Source of the DNA: Pinus tabuliformis
Taxonomy: Eukaryota; Streptophyta; Pinopsida; Pinales; Pinaceae
NCBI GenBank assembly: GCA_031772625.1
Contig: CM062813.1
Coordinates: 762,476,720-762,540,719 of the forward strand
DNA: 64,000 bases
Direction: 5' to 3'
Under the pieces are notes generated by a model, which saw nothing but the letters and a program-made list of their open reading frames with translations, had not been told where the DNA came from and searched no databases. Made by a program: the position numbers and the translations under genes. Of this stretch, positions 38,878 through 51,244 are shown piece by piece (position 1 is the stretch's first letter; each line of letters opens with the position of its first letter).

Positions 38878-39899
38878 GTCTCCATGATTTATCTATCATT
38901 CAATGCTCACGGGGTTGGGGTTGTCTCAAATATTTTATACCTCAAGAGGCTCATTGAAGCATGTTCCACTAATGTTATTATGATCTAAGAAACCATGTGC
39001 TCTGGCTCCAAGACCATGGATGCCTTATCTCCTTGGCTGAAATATTGTTCATTCAAATCTATAGATTCCAACAGCTTATTAGGTGGACTTAATTCAGCAT
39101 GGAACCCCAACCTCAAAGTCTTTTCATCATCCTCTTTTAATTCAAGTGTTGTGGTGGACTTGAAGGATCATTTTCTTGCCAAGTCCTTTCATATGATAAA
39201 CATTTATGCCCCTTACTTTTAAAAAATTCCCTTCTATGAAGTTCTTTCTTTGTCAAGGATCCTCTACATCACAACATTATCTTGGGTGGCGAGATCAATT
39301 TTATCCTATCAATTAATGAGGTTTCAGGAGTTAATCCTAGAGGGGAGCCTCTGGAGGGTTTCTTTTCTCATTTTATTAAAGAATCACATTTGGTTGACAT
39401 GGAACCTCCCAAAGTGATCCCTACTTGGAGGAATGGAAGAAAGCGTGAGGAAAGTGTTTCTAAGCACCTAGATAGATTCCCCATCTTTGAAGCTCTTCTG
39501 GATGGTCCCTAGCTTATTAAATATTGGGTTTCCTTGGGGGGTATTTGAGATCATATACCAATTATGTTGAATGTAGATAAAAAGGAGTTGAAGATTCCCT
39601 CTATTTTGAAGTTTAATCACTCTTGGCTCTAGGGAAAGGATTACAAATCATGGTCTCTTTAATTTGTACCCATCTATAAAAGGATTATGAGACATATTTC
39701 ATGCAATAATTTGTGGATATTTTGGCCAGAGTCAAAAAAAGCCACAAAAGAATGGGTATTTTCCTTCAAGAATAAATCAAAAGTATTTCTACTCAGAATT
39801 GAGTCTTAAATCAAATGCCTCCTTATGGACAAATCGATTGAAACCCTCTCTATGAAGAGGTCTCCCTAAAGTCTTTGATGGCTTAGAGACAAGACCTAA
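38878..39899 (+). pseudogene. Old LINE ORF2 endonuclease remnant
   Basis: Open pieces 38995-39222 and 39282-39512 contain, in order, AP-endonuclease-like blocks: a start resembling LSFNAHGVG, an ETMCSG block in place of QETK, LGGLNSAWNP, MINIYAPY, a LGGEINFIL block in place of GGDFNLI (Asp changed to Glu), and SKHLDRFPIFEALL. This order matches ORF2 of the intact LINE (20153-24487) at low identity, so it is a different, much older family. No RT follows before 39900. Confidence 0.7.
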
Positions 39900-40908
39900 T
39901 GAAAGAGGCCCCTTCAATGGACTTCTTTATTTGCCCAGGATTCTTCCTTCTCAGGCGATGGGAAAAGTATTACTTCTTAAAACCATGAATTTTGATCAAC
40001 TAAAAATCCCACAATCCTCCTTTTTCTTACTACTATTGAAATGTGCACGCGGAGTTACTCTTTCTTCTCCTAGTATCCACGTTCTTCTCTACTCTTGCAG
40101 TCACAATGACAAATTTATTCTTTCAACCATAGAATCGAAAATTCTTTTTTATAAAACTTAACCCCAAATGTTATACATACACTGTGGGGTCCATTCCAAG
40201 GAGGGTCGAGGTCTGGGTCTCGACTTGAAGTCGGAGGTCGGGGCTTTAGTTCGTTTTGCCTCCTTTCACCATGCTAAATCTGACCTCACAAACCAAAGTT
40301 AGATACACATCCTCGAGGCTCCCACCAGATCAAGTCAGAGCTTGGGCAAGACTTGGGGGTCGGAGGTTGTACATAATTCTTGTTGTTCCTCTCCATGCAC
40401 TATGGCTCCTCTATACCTGACTACACCGACTCGGTCGACTTGACTTGTCTTGATTTCAAATTTTGGATGGTGGGACTTAGTAGAGGTCTGAACATACTTG
40501 CAAACCAACAACACTATTTGGGTTTGAACTATTTTGGCCAAAAATCACTACTCCACACTCCTTCTTTGTGACTTTTCCCTTATGTGACTCTCATTCCTCT
40601 CCATTATGGAGGTTAACTAGTCACAGAAGATTATTGTTATTGATTCCATGAGCTCCTCTTGCATTGACTGATACTTCAAAGAAATTTCATTTCCTAATTG
40701 TGACTTTGCCCCTCATCGACTATTTGCTTTAGGAAATATGCAGAGATCTAGTACCAGATTCAGCAACATGTAATATTTGATAGGTTTAGGTGCCCGTCAT
40801 CAAGATCCAAGTTCTCTACCCTTATAATTATTACACTGACACTAAAATTCGTCATGAAACACCAGACCTTATTGAATTAACATGGGAATTCCCATCCCCT
40901 CTCATCCA
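39900..40908. repeat. About 1-kb direct repeat, left copy (possible LTR)
   Basis: Aligns throughout with 44378-45387 at a constant offset of about 4478, at roughly 75-80% identity by eye. Both begin TGAxAxAGG and the match ends just after CTCATCCA, so TG...CA ends are possible. Neither a PBS nor a polypurine tract is clear on either strand, so an LTR identity is a hypothesis. Confidence 0.6.
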
Positions 40909-43900
40909 GGTATTGATATACATATATTCCAGCCAAGAAAGCAATACAGCAAATGAATGGAGGTTAGATTTTATTTCATTTTAGAAAAAAATGTTTACAA
41001 GCATTACAACGACCGCTTGCTCGAGCCTCCTCAACCTCACTATTATAGGAAACCTCTATCTCTCTCTCTAATCCCCAAGAATTGTCTTACCTACTATACA
41101 TAAACTTCCATATACAACGTTATTAATCCAGGAATATCTCAAAATAACAGTCAGAAAAAGGACACCTCTCCAATATTCCAAAACTACCCAACAACTAATA
41201 TTGACACTTGTCACTATTTAAAAAGGCCCAATTGGCCAAAACACTAAATCATCTAAATATCCTAAAATTGAAATGATCCAGGTTCTTTCTAGAATCATAG
41301 CACAACAAAATATTCTAAATTCCTAACTAAAGTGAGTGAAAATGAGACTTTTGTACAAAATTACACATGATCTCTTTGGGCCTCCAACAAAATTATGTAC
41401 CTACGGTTGATGCTCCTGCATCAAACTCCTCAAGTGGAAAAAATTGGGCCTCCTAGTCAAATGTATTGAGTCCTAAAGGATCCTAAAATTTATGTTGTAT
41501 TTGAGAATTCACTCTTTGACACTACTTCATTGATTATTCTGTTGTCATTTTCGACTGTCCAAGATTCCACACTTTATTTTGCAGCCTCCCAATAATTTTG
41601 GTGATGTACATTTGTGGAGTTAGCATGTTGTTGATTATCTTCTTCTCTAGATAGTACTTCCTATTAGGTTTATTTTCCATCAACCTCCTTATTTATTCAA
41701 TTTTAGTGTTCAACTTATCTTTTTCTTGAATATGCTACAAACACTGCTCAGTTGCATTGGAAAAAATCCCATGGCTACTATTCTTACTTCATCACTTCCA
41801 CAATCATTTACACTTGAATTCTTTCTCCCTAGGTGTCGTATAAGAGATTGACCCTTATCCTTTAGAAATCCTTTATAGAAAATTCCCTTCCAATTAAATT
41901 GTGATTCATCACCTTGTTTACTTTTTGCGGCCTCTTGATTGTCCTCCAAAATAATCCCACAGTTCCTTTCCTTCTGCTGGAAATGAAATAAAATTGATTT
42001 TTTATAGGACAAACTTGTCCCCTCTCCTCTTGTATCATCTTCTTCTACCTCCCACAAAATCAATTCTATCTCTTTTATTACAACTCCATATTCCTCGTCT
42101 CTTATTCCTGCAAGCATGTAATTAGTTTGAAAACAAAATTTAGTCTTTGTTTCATTAGATGCAATGAAAACCTCTTCCTTATTCAGTAGGGTTGAACACT
42201 CCTACTCTTCTTACTTTGACAACATATGTTATTATGTACTCTCAACAACCTATTCTCCATACAAATTACCATAGGATTGGAATGCCTCAAGCACCTCTGC
42301 AATTTTTGGGCAGACTTCTTCATTCATAGGGTTGTCCAATCAGTCCTCTACAGATTTTAAATCCTCTTCAATTATGACGGTAAAATATTTGAATGTTTCC
42401 CATTTTCCTTATTATGGGTATCTCCACAAACCAACCTTTTATCTTTGCTCATTTCTATAAAAAACCTTAATAGTTATTTTTTTCTATCACTTGTGTAGTT
42501 TCCTTCCTTATTTCTAGCATATTTTATAATAGTTCCCCATGGACCCACTTTACAATTTCTTGTGCACTTATTGGGAAAATCTTTTTGACTATCTTCTAAA
42601 AATATTCTTTCTTCTCCTTTCTTTCAGGAAGCAGTCCCTATGCGTTCCTCTTCTATTGGGAAAATCTCAAAGGATTGTCCAACCTCAGTCAAATACTCTT
42701 CTTATTGGTCTCTTTGAAGCAATTTCATTTTTGTGTTCTCCTTTTGGATAAATTGGTCATGCTCTCGACCTACAAAATTTTCACATGAGTTGTTAGTTTA
42801 AAAACATAAGGTTTTCCTTTCTCCTTATATGTTTCCATTTGCATACAAACCTCCTTCATTTGATCTTTATGAGACAATAGTGCCTAACCCTTTATATTAA
42901 CAAAATATTGGTTCTTATTTCCTTGAGTGCTTTGAAAAATCATTTCTCCATTTTTCACAATTCTTATGGCAACTTTAGCTGGTTTTCCTTCTTTATAAAT
43001 TGCACAAGAACACAATTGATCAGTGTTAAAAATGTGAGGCTCCTGAGCCTCTACTGACGCTCCTTGCACCACTTGCTAGTTTGGACTTTTACCATAGTCC
43101 ATGAGAGTTTTAATCAGTCTCTTCCCCTTATCTTCAAGGAGTGGTCCTTCCTCTAGGCCGCAGTAATGAACTTCTCATTCCTTAGGCTCAATTTCTCTGA
43201 GATCTTCTTCCATCCAATCTTTCATTAAAGGACTTACACTTCTATTCCCTAGCTCTCTAGCTTTTGTAGATTTCTTCTTAAAATCCTTGTGTCTGATAGG
43301 TAATCTAAACTTTTTTCTTAGGTCCCCCATCCATCTCTAGTCTTCTTCTCTCTTTTTTAATAGTTTCATTATCACATTGAGTAGTGACTTCAACTCAATC
43401 ATTACCTTTTCAAACTATTCATCATTCAACCTCTTCGTGTTAATTGCTTTGGCATTCTTGTTCATTTGACTGTGACTTCTCTGTGAACCCTACTCATGGC
43501 CATAAGTAACCATTCTCATCCCCTCCTTATGTGGACTCCCCTTTTCCACTCGTGAGCTGAAACAATAGATTTCCATCATTGTAACAAGTCTGCCACTTGT
43601 AACCTATACCAAGTCCTCCTCTTGGTATCCTCCTTTTCTTGGCAATTCCACCCACAAACACAACTATGGAACTGCCTCTGACAACTTCTACCCAAAGGAA
43701 GTTGGAAGTTGTCCTCCTTTTGGTTCTCTACAATAGAAAATATCTTAAGCACTCCCACTCCTCAACTTTCAATGCTACTAGGTTTTTGCTCTCAATCGCT
43801 CACTTCTCTCTTTATCCTTTGAAGACTTCAGTTGTCCCCTATTTTTTTTAGCAATTGTTATTTGTTGATAGGGCTCTACAACAAATTCCTCCCAATTTAA

Positions 43901-44377
43901 CTGCTACAACGAATGCTACCAATATTTTCCTCTATCACCTTTTTTCCAATATTATCTAGAATTTTTCTTATGCGGACTCTCTTTTGCTAGATCCTTGACC
44001 ACAATTCTAGGCCTCTATCCAAAAAATCTTCTCATTCACAACACCTCTAGCTATATAGGTTGCTACTTGCAATTTGTCAATTCTTTTTTTAATGATTAAA
44101 TCAAAAGTCAAGAGCCCATATTTACCTGATTAGTTTGTAATTCCAATCTCCTCAATATTTCTTATGGTTGGTTCTCTCTGTTTGCTTCCAATATTCTACC
44201 CTTTCTTCAATTCACGAGAAATATTCTTCAATATATGTCTGTCTATGCCCTAGGTTCTAGTTCCTCTATTTTTTTATGCTCACATTCTCTAGTGAGCACC
44301 TCCTTATCCTGTCTTCGACAATGTTGGCTACGGTCTCTTTATATTTTCAAAGTCTACCATGCTCTTATGCCACAAAT
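40909..44377 (-). other. Interior between the direct repeats, unrecognised coding-like sequence
   Basis: 3.5 kb. The minus strand shows long open or nearly open pieces: 43576-43758, an adjoining broken frame to 43100, 42884-43072 and 41710-42117 (135 codons, acidic/Lys-rich). They contain charged helices and a QSTQGNKNQYF-type segment but no retroelement, transposase or host domain I know. It may be the gag or accessory part of an old LTR element whose pol is lost. Confidence 0.35.
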
Positions 44378-45387
44378 GATATAGGTCCCTTCGGTGGCCT
44401 ACCTTATTTACCCAAGATTTTTCCTTCTCAGGCAATGGGAAAATATATTTCTTCTTAAAACCACGAATTTCGATAAACTCAAAATCCCCTAGTCCTCTTT
44501 TCTCTTATTGATGTTAAAATGCAAACATGGAATTACTCTTTATTCTGGTAGTATCCCTGTTCTTCTCTACTCTTACAGCCACAACGACAAAAATTTATTC
44601 TTTCGACCATAGAATCGAAAAATATTTTTTATAAAACTTAACCCCAAATGTTATACATACACCATGGGGTCCACTCCAAGTATGTCAAGGTTCAGGTCCC
44701 GACTTGAATATGGAGGTCAATGCTTCACTCCAATCCACCTCCTTTCACCACGCAAATCCCGACCGCATAATCTAAAGTCATATACACATCCTTGAGGTTC
44801 CCACCAATGAAAGTCATAGGTTGGGATTGACTTGGGGGTCGAAGGTTGGAATTTATTCTTGAAGTTCCTCTCCACGCATGCCGACTCCTCCAAACCTAAC
44901 TATGTCGATTGGGTTGACCCAACTTGTCCCAATTTCAAATTTTGGATGGCGGGACTTACTAAAGGTTCGAACAGACTTACAAACCAACAACATTATTTGG
45001 GGTTGAACCATTTTGGCCAAACATCACTACTCCACACTCCTTCTTTGTGACTTCGCCTTTATGGGATTTTGGATTCCTCTTTATTATAGAGGTTAACTAG
45101 TTACAAAACATGATTGTTATCGATTCCACAAACTCCCCTTGTGTCAACTGATACTTCAAAGAAATTTTCCTTTTCTTCTTGTGACTTCACCCCTCATCCA
45201 CTATTTGCTCTAGGAGTTACGCAGAGTTCTAACACCAGAGTCAGCACATGTAATAATTGCAGACATAGTCACCTATCATAAAGATCTTATTTCTTTGCCC
45301 TTATAATTTTTATGCCGACAATAAACTTGGTCATGATACACCCGACTTGATTGAAATAATACGGGAACGTAAATCCCCTCTCATCCA
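44378..45387. repeat. About 1-kb direct repeat, right copy (possible LTR)
   Basis: Counterpart of 39900-40908. A well conserved part is the stretch around TGTTATACATACAC (44650 here, 40172 in the left copy). Confidence 0.6.
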
Positions 45388-45397
45388 AGTATCGTTT

Positions 45398-45860
45398 TGT
45401 TGTTGCAATAACACCCTCCAAATTTTGGCCCATATTCAAATTTTGGATCCTACTTCAACCATGTGAGTTATCATTTTTAGTGGTAAAAGACATCACATGC
45501 TTGTCCTCTAAGTTTCCTAGTCACTTTGTGAAGAAAACCCAAGTGTCATCTTTTAGCAAGGGAAGTGTCGCACTTTGTGTAAGGGAGTTATAGTTTGGGA
45601 ATCTCCTGGTCGGATTTCACACCTATGTACCTCAGGGAGTCTATGTCTACCTGAAAATTATGGGATGTGAGTGTCAGCATATGGTGTTTCACTACAAGCT
45701 CTAGTGGGAGTGAGTGGTGATGTTGGAATTGACCTTCTACCTCTACCTACAAATCTACCCCTAGAATCCCTTTTATCATACTTTAATTATGCGTCTTTAG
45801 AATCAAAGTTCAATGCACTTAAAATGACATGCAAACCAAGAATGGAATCCTATATACACC
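45398..45860. other. LTR-like fragment and leader next to the Athila-like LTR
   Basis: The first ~45 bp (TGTTGTTGC...ACACCCTCCAAA) resemble the start of the LTR at 52372, and a later stretch resembles its CATCTTTT...CGCAC part, so a related LTR may be present in plus orientation. On the minus strand, the sequence left of the PBS at 45861 would be the leader of a second Athila-like copy. The open frame 45671-45919 is not recognised. Confidence 0.3.
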
Positions 45861-45878
45861 TCCCCAAAAACGATGCCA
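45861..45878 (-). other. Athila-type primer-binding site
   Basis: The minus strand reads TGGCATCGTTTTTGGGGA three bases past the LTR end. The Athila PBS I know is TGGCGCCGTTGCCGGGGA. The five differences are mostly C-to-T or G-to-A. A PBS here means that the LTR 45882-47477 also acted as a 5' LTR for an element to its left. Confidence 0.55.
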
Positions 45879-45881
45879 AAA

Positions 45882-47477
45882 TGTTGGGTAATTTAATTGA
45901 CCTTAAATTACTTCATTAATTGTCAACCAAGGTTTGTGTACTTATGAAGTGTATGTGCACCATATATGCTATGAATTCTATCTTTGGATGAAATTGATCT
46001 AAGTATGGATAAATGTTAAATAATATTAAAGATTTGTCACGCACATGTTCTTTCCATTAAAGCTACATCAAAACCAAATGCTACACTGAATTGAAAATTA
46101 AGCTAAAACTTGAAATCACAATTTATTCTATCTACAAAATTTAAAATTTATCTGTAATTGAAAAAAGGAAATACTAATGCTAAGTCATAGAAAAGAGATC
46201 TTAATAATAATTGCAGAATTGAAAGTTTAACACTACTTTGCAAAAGGAAATCTTAACACTATTTGCAGAAAAGGAAACTTAACTCTAAATTGCAGAAAAG
46301 GAAATTCTAACTCTAAATTGCATAAAGAATTACTAATGTTAATTGTTTATAGAAGGAAATTAAATAAAACGGAAATGCAACTTCAATTGATTCCTAATGT
46401 GTGCTAATGACCTCTGAAAACCATCTATTCATCATCCACGAAATTTAACTGAATTAAAAGACTAGATTACTAAAACGAAATGCATTCTGGAAGTAAATAT
46501 TTTTGGTATTTTCTTTTTATGAGCTCTCTGGAAATAAAACAACAGATGATTAGAAAATAACTGAAATATAACTATTCTTATTGACAGAGAGAAAAAATAT
46601 ATGAAATTTTGAATTGAATGCAAACTATCTATGAGAAATTGCAATGTAAATAGAAACTAACTACCCTTACAACTCTCTAGGGGGGCCTCCCATGAGTGTA
46701 AGTACTTCACTGATCAAACAATTACTCAACCATGAATTAGAAAAGAGGAAGAGAGTATTATATTAATACACAAAAGTTTCTTAAAATAGATCTTGCAAAT
46801 ACTGAAATAAACGATGACTAACTATGTTTTTGGTCTTGCCTCATGGCTTTTATACAATTCTTCGTCAAATTGATGTAAGAGTCCTATGTCAATAAGAAAT
46901 TAACTAATTTTCCATCTAAGAAGTAAACTTAAATTAAGAGTATATATCCTCATGATTTTCTACTGGAAGAGAAAATCATGAGGGATTCTTCTCAAACATG
47001 TCTTCACGATCGAAAAAATCTTCTCCATGCTCGCTTGATCTCGATTGATCTCCTGTCAGACTTCGCTTGACTGTTGAAACATTGTAGCTGGAGTTTGAAT
47101 TTTGATTTGACTTCAAGATCTTTCAATCTCTGTATCCTCCAAATCATGACGATAGGTGAAAATCCATTTGGGGAACTTTCTTCATCTACAGGTACCTTTC
47201 ATTTCCTCATTGGTGCAATGAAACCTGTCTAACCATGGAGATGGATGCAAAATTCGATATTAGTTGTGGAATGAGAAAGATTTTGTAGTTGTAGAGATGT
47301 TTTAATAATTCACAAAGAAACAATAGATTCTAAAACATGGATGATTAATACCTTTTATATGTTTGAGTAAGTCTATGATGACCTTGATTAGGCTGAAACT
47401 GCAACAAGATGGTCACAAAAAGGTAAAAGGAGAGGGAAAATGGGTAGTCAAAAAGAGAACAATTTCAGACTTCAACA
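45882..47477 (-). repeat. LTR of an Athila-like element
   Basis: About 1596 bp, plus-strand ends TGTTGGG and TTCAACA (minus: TGTTGAA...CCCAACA). A polypurine tract borders it on the right (47478-47492) and a PBS on the left. No second copy is in the window, so the boundaries rest on these two flanking signals. The interior is AT-rich. Confidence 0.5.
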
Positions 47478-47492
47478 TTCCCCCACAACAAA
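47478..47492 (-). other. Polypurine tract of the Athila-like element
   Basis: Minus strand TTTGTTGTGGGGGAA directly before the LTR TG. The G5 run and position fit plus-strand priming. Confidence 0.55.
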
Positions 47493-47639
47493 GGTTTGGA
47501 ATGTACTCATGCATCAAAAAATAAAAATTGGTTCCTTCTTCTTCTTTAGTGTATAATCTCATAAGCTTGTGCCAGCATGTCTAGACTAGTGTTTTCCTTT
47601 CTCTTTTTGATGTTGAAGATTTCCCTTGGTTTCTTCATC

Positions 47640-49290
47640 AGGATTTTACTCTGCAATCCCTGATTCTGTTTTTGAGGAATATATTGTTTGCTTTGAGATT
47701 CTTATTTTTCTTGTAGTAGTGGCATAGATGCAAAATTATATTATCATTCTGATTCCTTACTATTTCATTTTATATCTTTTCTTCTTCTTGTTCATGTGCA
47801 AGGTTTTTATTAAGAATTTCTAATTAATATGTAGCTTGCTTCAGAGCATCCTCAATTCTATGTTCTTTTTCAGTAGCATCATATTATAGAGGAGTTTCAT
47901 TAAATTCACTCTCTTGATTCTGAGAGGAGAGGTTTACCTTATATTGCGCTCTCTGTTCCAAAGACTCCACATAATCATAGATTTCTTGCTACACTAGATC
48001 AATGTTTGGTGTCTTCCTTGTCGGGCTCATTGTTTGAGGTGGTGTCTTGTATCCTTCTTCTTCAAGATCGACCATTTCTGGAGATTGTGCATTTGAGAGT
48101 TTGGAAATTCTCTTGCTTCTTCTCAGTTTCATTCTTGATTCTTCAATGTTCTGACTTTTCCTCCTTTTGTTGGTTTGTTCCTATTTCTTCTTCTCTAGTT
48201 CTTCATTTTCTTCAGGCAGTTTAGTATTTGGGTTGGCTTTCTTTCTTCTAACATTTTGTTTTCCATTTTTCTATTTATATTTTTCCAAATACTGAGAGAG
48301 AGGAGTGTCATCTTCAAGTGGGTCTTCTAGTGCCTCTATTTCATTTTGCCCCGAATTTTCCTTTTCAATTTCTTCTTTAGGGTTAGGGTTTGGTAGTGAC
48401 CTGCGTCGACTTATTTTAACCCTTTTGCTAGTTTCTCCCTCCTGAGATTCTACAAAGTGGTTGCGGACTAGAAAATCTTGCCAATTATCTCCCTTAGCTT
48501 CTAAGTGTGCTTCTATGAGGATTTTGATAATTCCATGATGGTAGAGGGCATTATCAAGGGATTTTGATTCTCTTTGCACACTTGAGGCCATCTTTCTAAG
48601 ACTACAGAGTAAGAAATAGGGAAAATTGATTTCATTTCCATCAATAAAATGCATTAGAAGTCGAGCATGATAGAAGAACATGGTTTCAAACCTTCCTTCA
48701 CAAGTTAAAAATTTCTGAATAACCAATAGTAAATTCCTCCATTTTCCTTTTAGTGTTGTGACCGGAATTCCCTTTTTAAAGATAGAAATGTCCATACCTG
48801 GATCTCTAAGGAAGTTTACCGAATCTCTCTCTTTAATTTTTCTATTCTTAAACCAACTCTCTCTATTTATGGTAAATTATATAGCTTCTTCCATGATGGA
48901 GTCTCTGAATATAACCTTAATGTCGCTAATTTTTCCTCGAACCCATCAAAAACTCGAACAAAATCTTTAGTCACCTCTGTCTCATGCCCATTAAACTTTT
49001 CAAAGAATATGAGCCACCCTACTTGTTGCAATTGTTCTCTGACTCTTGCGTATGCTTGAAGGAACTTGACTCCATTGGGTTTTGATCAGATGATGATACC
49101 CATGGTGGAGAGAAGTCTCGGTCCTGAACTGTTTCCTTTTGACAGAGGTGGTAGAGGGTTGACAAGAAGGATATGAACAAACTGAATAGTGAGGGATATG
49201 GAATGGAGTGAGGTGTTCAATGGGTATTTGATTTATGATAGGACTAAACCTTTTCACATGATTTCCCATGATTTTTAGATCCTCTTTCAT
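47640..49290 (-). pseudogene. Extra ORF at the env position of the Athila-like element
   Basis: Minus-strand coding-like sequence runs from an ATG at 49290 through several frames to about 47640. The best open piece is 48271-48795 (174 aa, from KRE-flanked LLLVIQKFLTCEGRFETM to an acidic PLEDDTPLSQYL tail). Upstream lies a VGWLIFFEKFNGHE-type block with stops, downstream a Lys/Arg- and Glu-rich coiled-coil-like part. No signal peptide or membrane segment is evident, so an envelope function is not supported. The position downstream of pol is what relates it to the extra ORF of Athila. At least three stops and two shifts. Confidence 0.5.
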
Positions 49291-49299
49291 AGGATCGAT

Positions 49300-49885
49300 A
49301 GGATTTATGTGATTTCGTATAGATTTGATGTGACAAGTTAAGTCATGATGATGAAATGAGGTTGTAACGGCTATGGTAGTGGGACATAATCTTTAGGCAG
49401 TTCATAAGGTATTTTAATAACTCAATTTTTTTTTTAATGAAATCATCCAATGAATTAAAATCTAATGCTCTTATATGAAAATAATTTAACACCCTATATA
49501 CCTTTGTTGTGGATACCTTTAATGTTCCTTTGTTGTGGATTCTCTGAATGTGAGGTGTTGATGTTGTTCTGACTGTAGAAATTAAACTTTGTTGCAGAAT
49601 TGAAAGTTAGCTGCATAATGACATTAATTATGTTGTTGCTTGTTCCTTGAGATTTATTGCTCGATCAGAGGAGGATTCTTTATTGCTGTTGCTTCTTTGA
49701 TGATCATTAAAGAAGTTCGGTCTTTAGAAGTGTTGCTTATAAACTGAAAACTTAATAAAAAAAGGGATAAAAAGAAACAGGGAAAAGACAAGGGAATTAT
49801 GAAAATCTAAACCGCCAAGAACTCTTGGTTTTCAGATAATATTTTTTGCATAAGCATGCCAACATTGTTGGTTTTCATGCTTATA
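49300..49885. other. Spacer between integrase and the extra ORF
   Basis: AT-rich sequence without domains. It ends in an ATT microsatellite (about 49886-49911) next to the 19-bp hairpin. Confidence 0.45.
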
Positions 49886-49913
49886 CATTATTATTATTAT
49901 TATTATTATTGTT

Positions 49914-49965
49914 ATTCTCCAACTCAATTGTAATTATTTTATCGTCTACAATTGAGTTGGAGAAT
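49914..49965. repeat. Perfect 19-bp inverted repeat
   Basis: Arms 49914-49932 and 49947-49965 are exact reverse complements (ATTCTCCAACTCAATTGTA), with a 14-base loop. It lies about 17 bp downstream (minus strand) of the probable pol stop, so an RNA-level role such as a boundary or processing signal for the extra ORF is possible. Confidence 0.85.
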
Positions 49966-49981
49966 GAGGAGAATAATCTCA

Positions 49982-51175
49982 TTTCTTAACCAACTTGAAT
50001 TCAGAATTTTCTTGCAAATATTTGACAAACTCTTCCATTGTTAGTGGTTTATGATAAAATCTTAATCTATGACCATTAACAAGGAAGGTACCTTATTCAT
50101 CATCAATATTTTTGAAGTTGACTGCTCCATTTTCATAAACAATATTTATCTCATAAGGACCAAGCCAATGAGTTTGAAACTTTCCTTGAAAATATTTGAA
50201 TTTAGAATAAAAAAGAAGAACCCAGTCACTTGGCTTGAACTTTTTAGTTTTGATAAATTTGTCATGCCACCTTGATCATTGTTTTTGAACTATGTTGGTT
50301 CTTTGAATAACATCTTGTTAGATCTCATCTAGCTCATTCAATTGTGCTAGTCTTTGTTTCTGAGCTTCTGATAGATAAAGGCCCAATTTAGCAGTTGTTC
50401 TAAAGGTCTCCACTTGGAACTCAATTGGAAGCAAAACTTGCTTCCCATAGACAAGCTCATAAGGAGTATTTCTAGTTGTATTTCCTCCATGTGGTTCGAT
50501 ATGCCCATAGTGCTTTTGGAAGCTTTTCTACCCAATATTTCCTATGAAAATGCACAGTCTTGGTTAGAATTGATTCAAGTACCTTGTTGGTGGATTCCAC
50601 TTGTCCATTCACTTGTGGATGATCTGGAGTAGACTTTTGATGCTTGATTTTATATTTCTCCATTATATTATGCACCAACTTGGATGTGAATTGGGTACCT
50701 TGATCTGTTACAATTTCTCTTGGAATACCAAAAAGAGTAAAGATATCCTCAAAAATAAACGTAACTACAACATTTTTAGTTGCAAATGAAAGAGATTTAA
50801 CTTCTACCCATTTTGTAACTTAATTTGTACAAACAAGTATATACCTCTTCTGTTTAGATGGAGAATTTATTAGCCCAACAAAACCTAGAACCCATTTTTC
50901 AAAAGGCTCTACGAGTACCTATGGTTGTAGAGGCATTTCATTTTATGGAATATGCTTCCCTGTTCTTTGAAAACTATCATATATTTTGACATATTATTTT
51001 GCATCCTTAAAAATACATGGCCAATAATATCCCAAAAAAAAAGGATCTTGTAGGCAATTCTTTTATCAAAAAAGTGTCTTCCACATGGCTCATCATAACA
51101 AGATTTCAAGATTTTTGGTACTTCATCTTCTCGAACACTCCTTCGGATAATCAAATCAGGTCGAGTTTTGTACAA
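49982..51175 (-). pseudogene. Athila-like integrase remnant
   Basis: Read on the minus strand: an H2C2 zinc region with HxFxDKRIAYKIL (50909-51175), then the core with ILVCTN where the first catalytic Asp has become Asn next to a stop, VTDQGTQF (second Asp intact), QVNGQVEST (Glu intact) within 50472-50678 and onward, WVEKLPKALWAYRT, and at the C-terminus HWLGPYEI (GPY/F) and NGHRLRFYH, ending in KK-stop near 49982. Splits by stops and shifts leave it inactive. Confidence 0.82.
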
Positions 51176-51244
51176 TTCTCTGTCTATCCAAGAATAAGGT
51201 GCACTAGTTTTGATAACTTTTTTCTTTTCCCTGGATGATAGTTG

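Noticed and set aside
41710..42117. Independent host gene of 135 codons
   Set aside because: No family recognised, no introns or signals, and it lies inside a repeat-bounded, mutated stretch. Described as unrecognised sequence instead.
48271..48795. Host gene
   Set aside because: It lies between integrase and the LTR of an Athila-like element on the same strand, with broken continuation on both sides.
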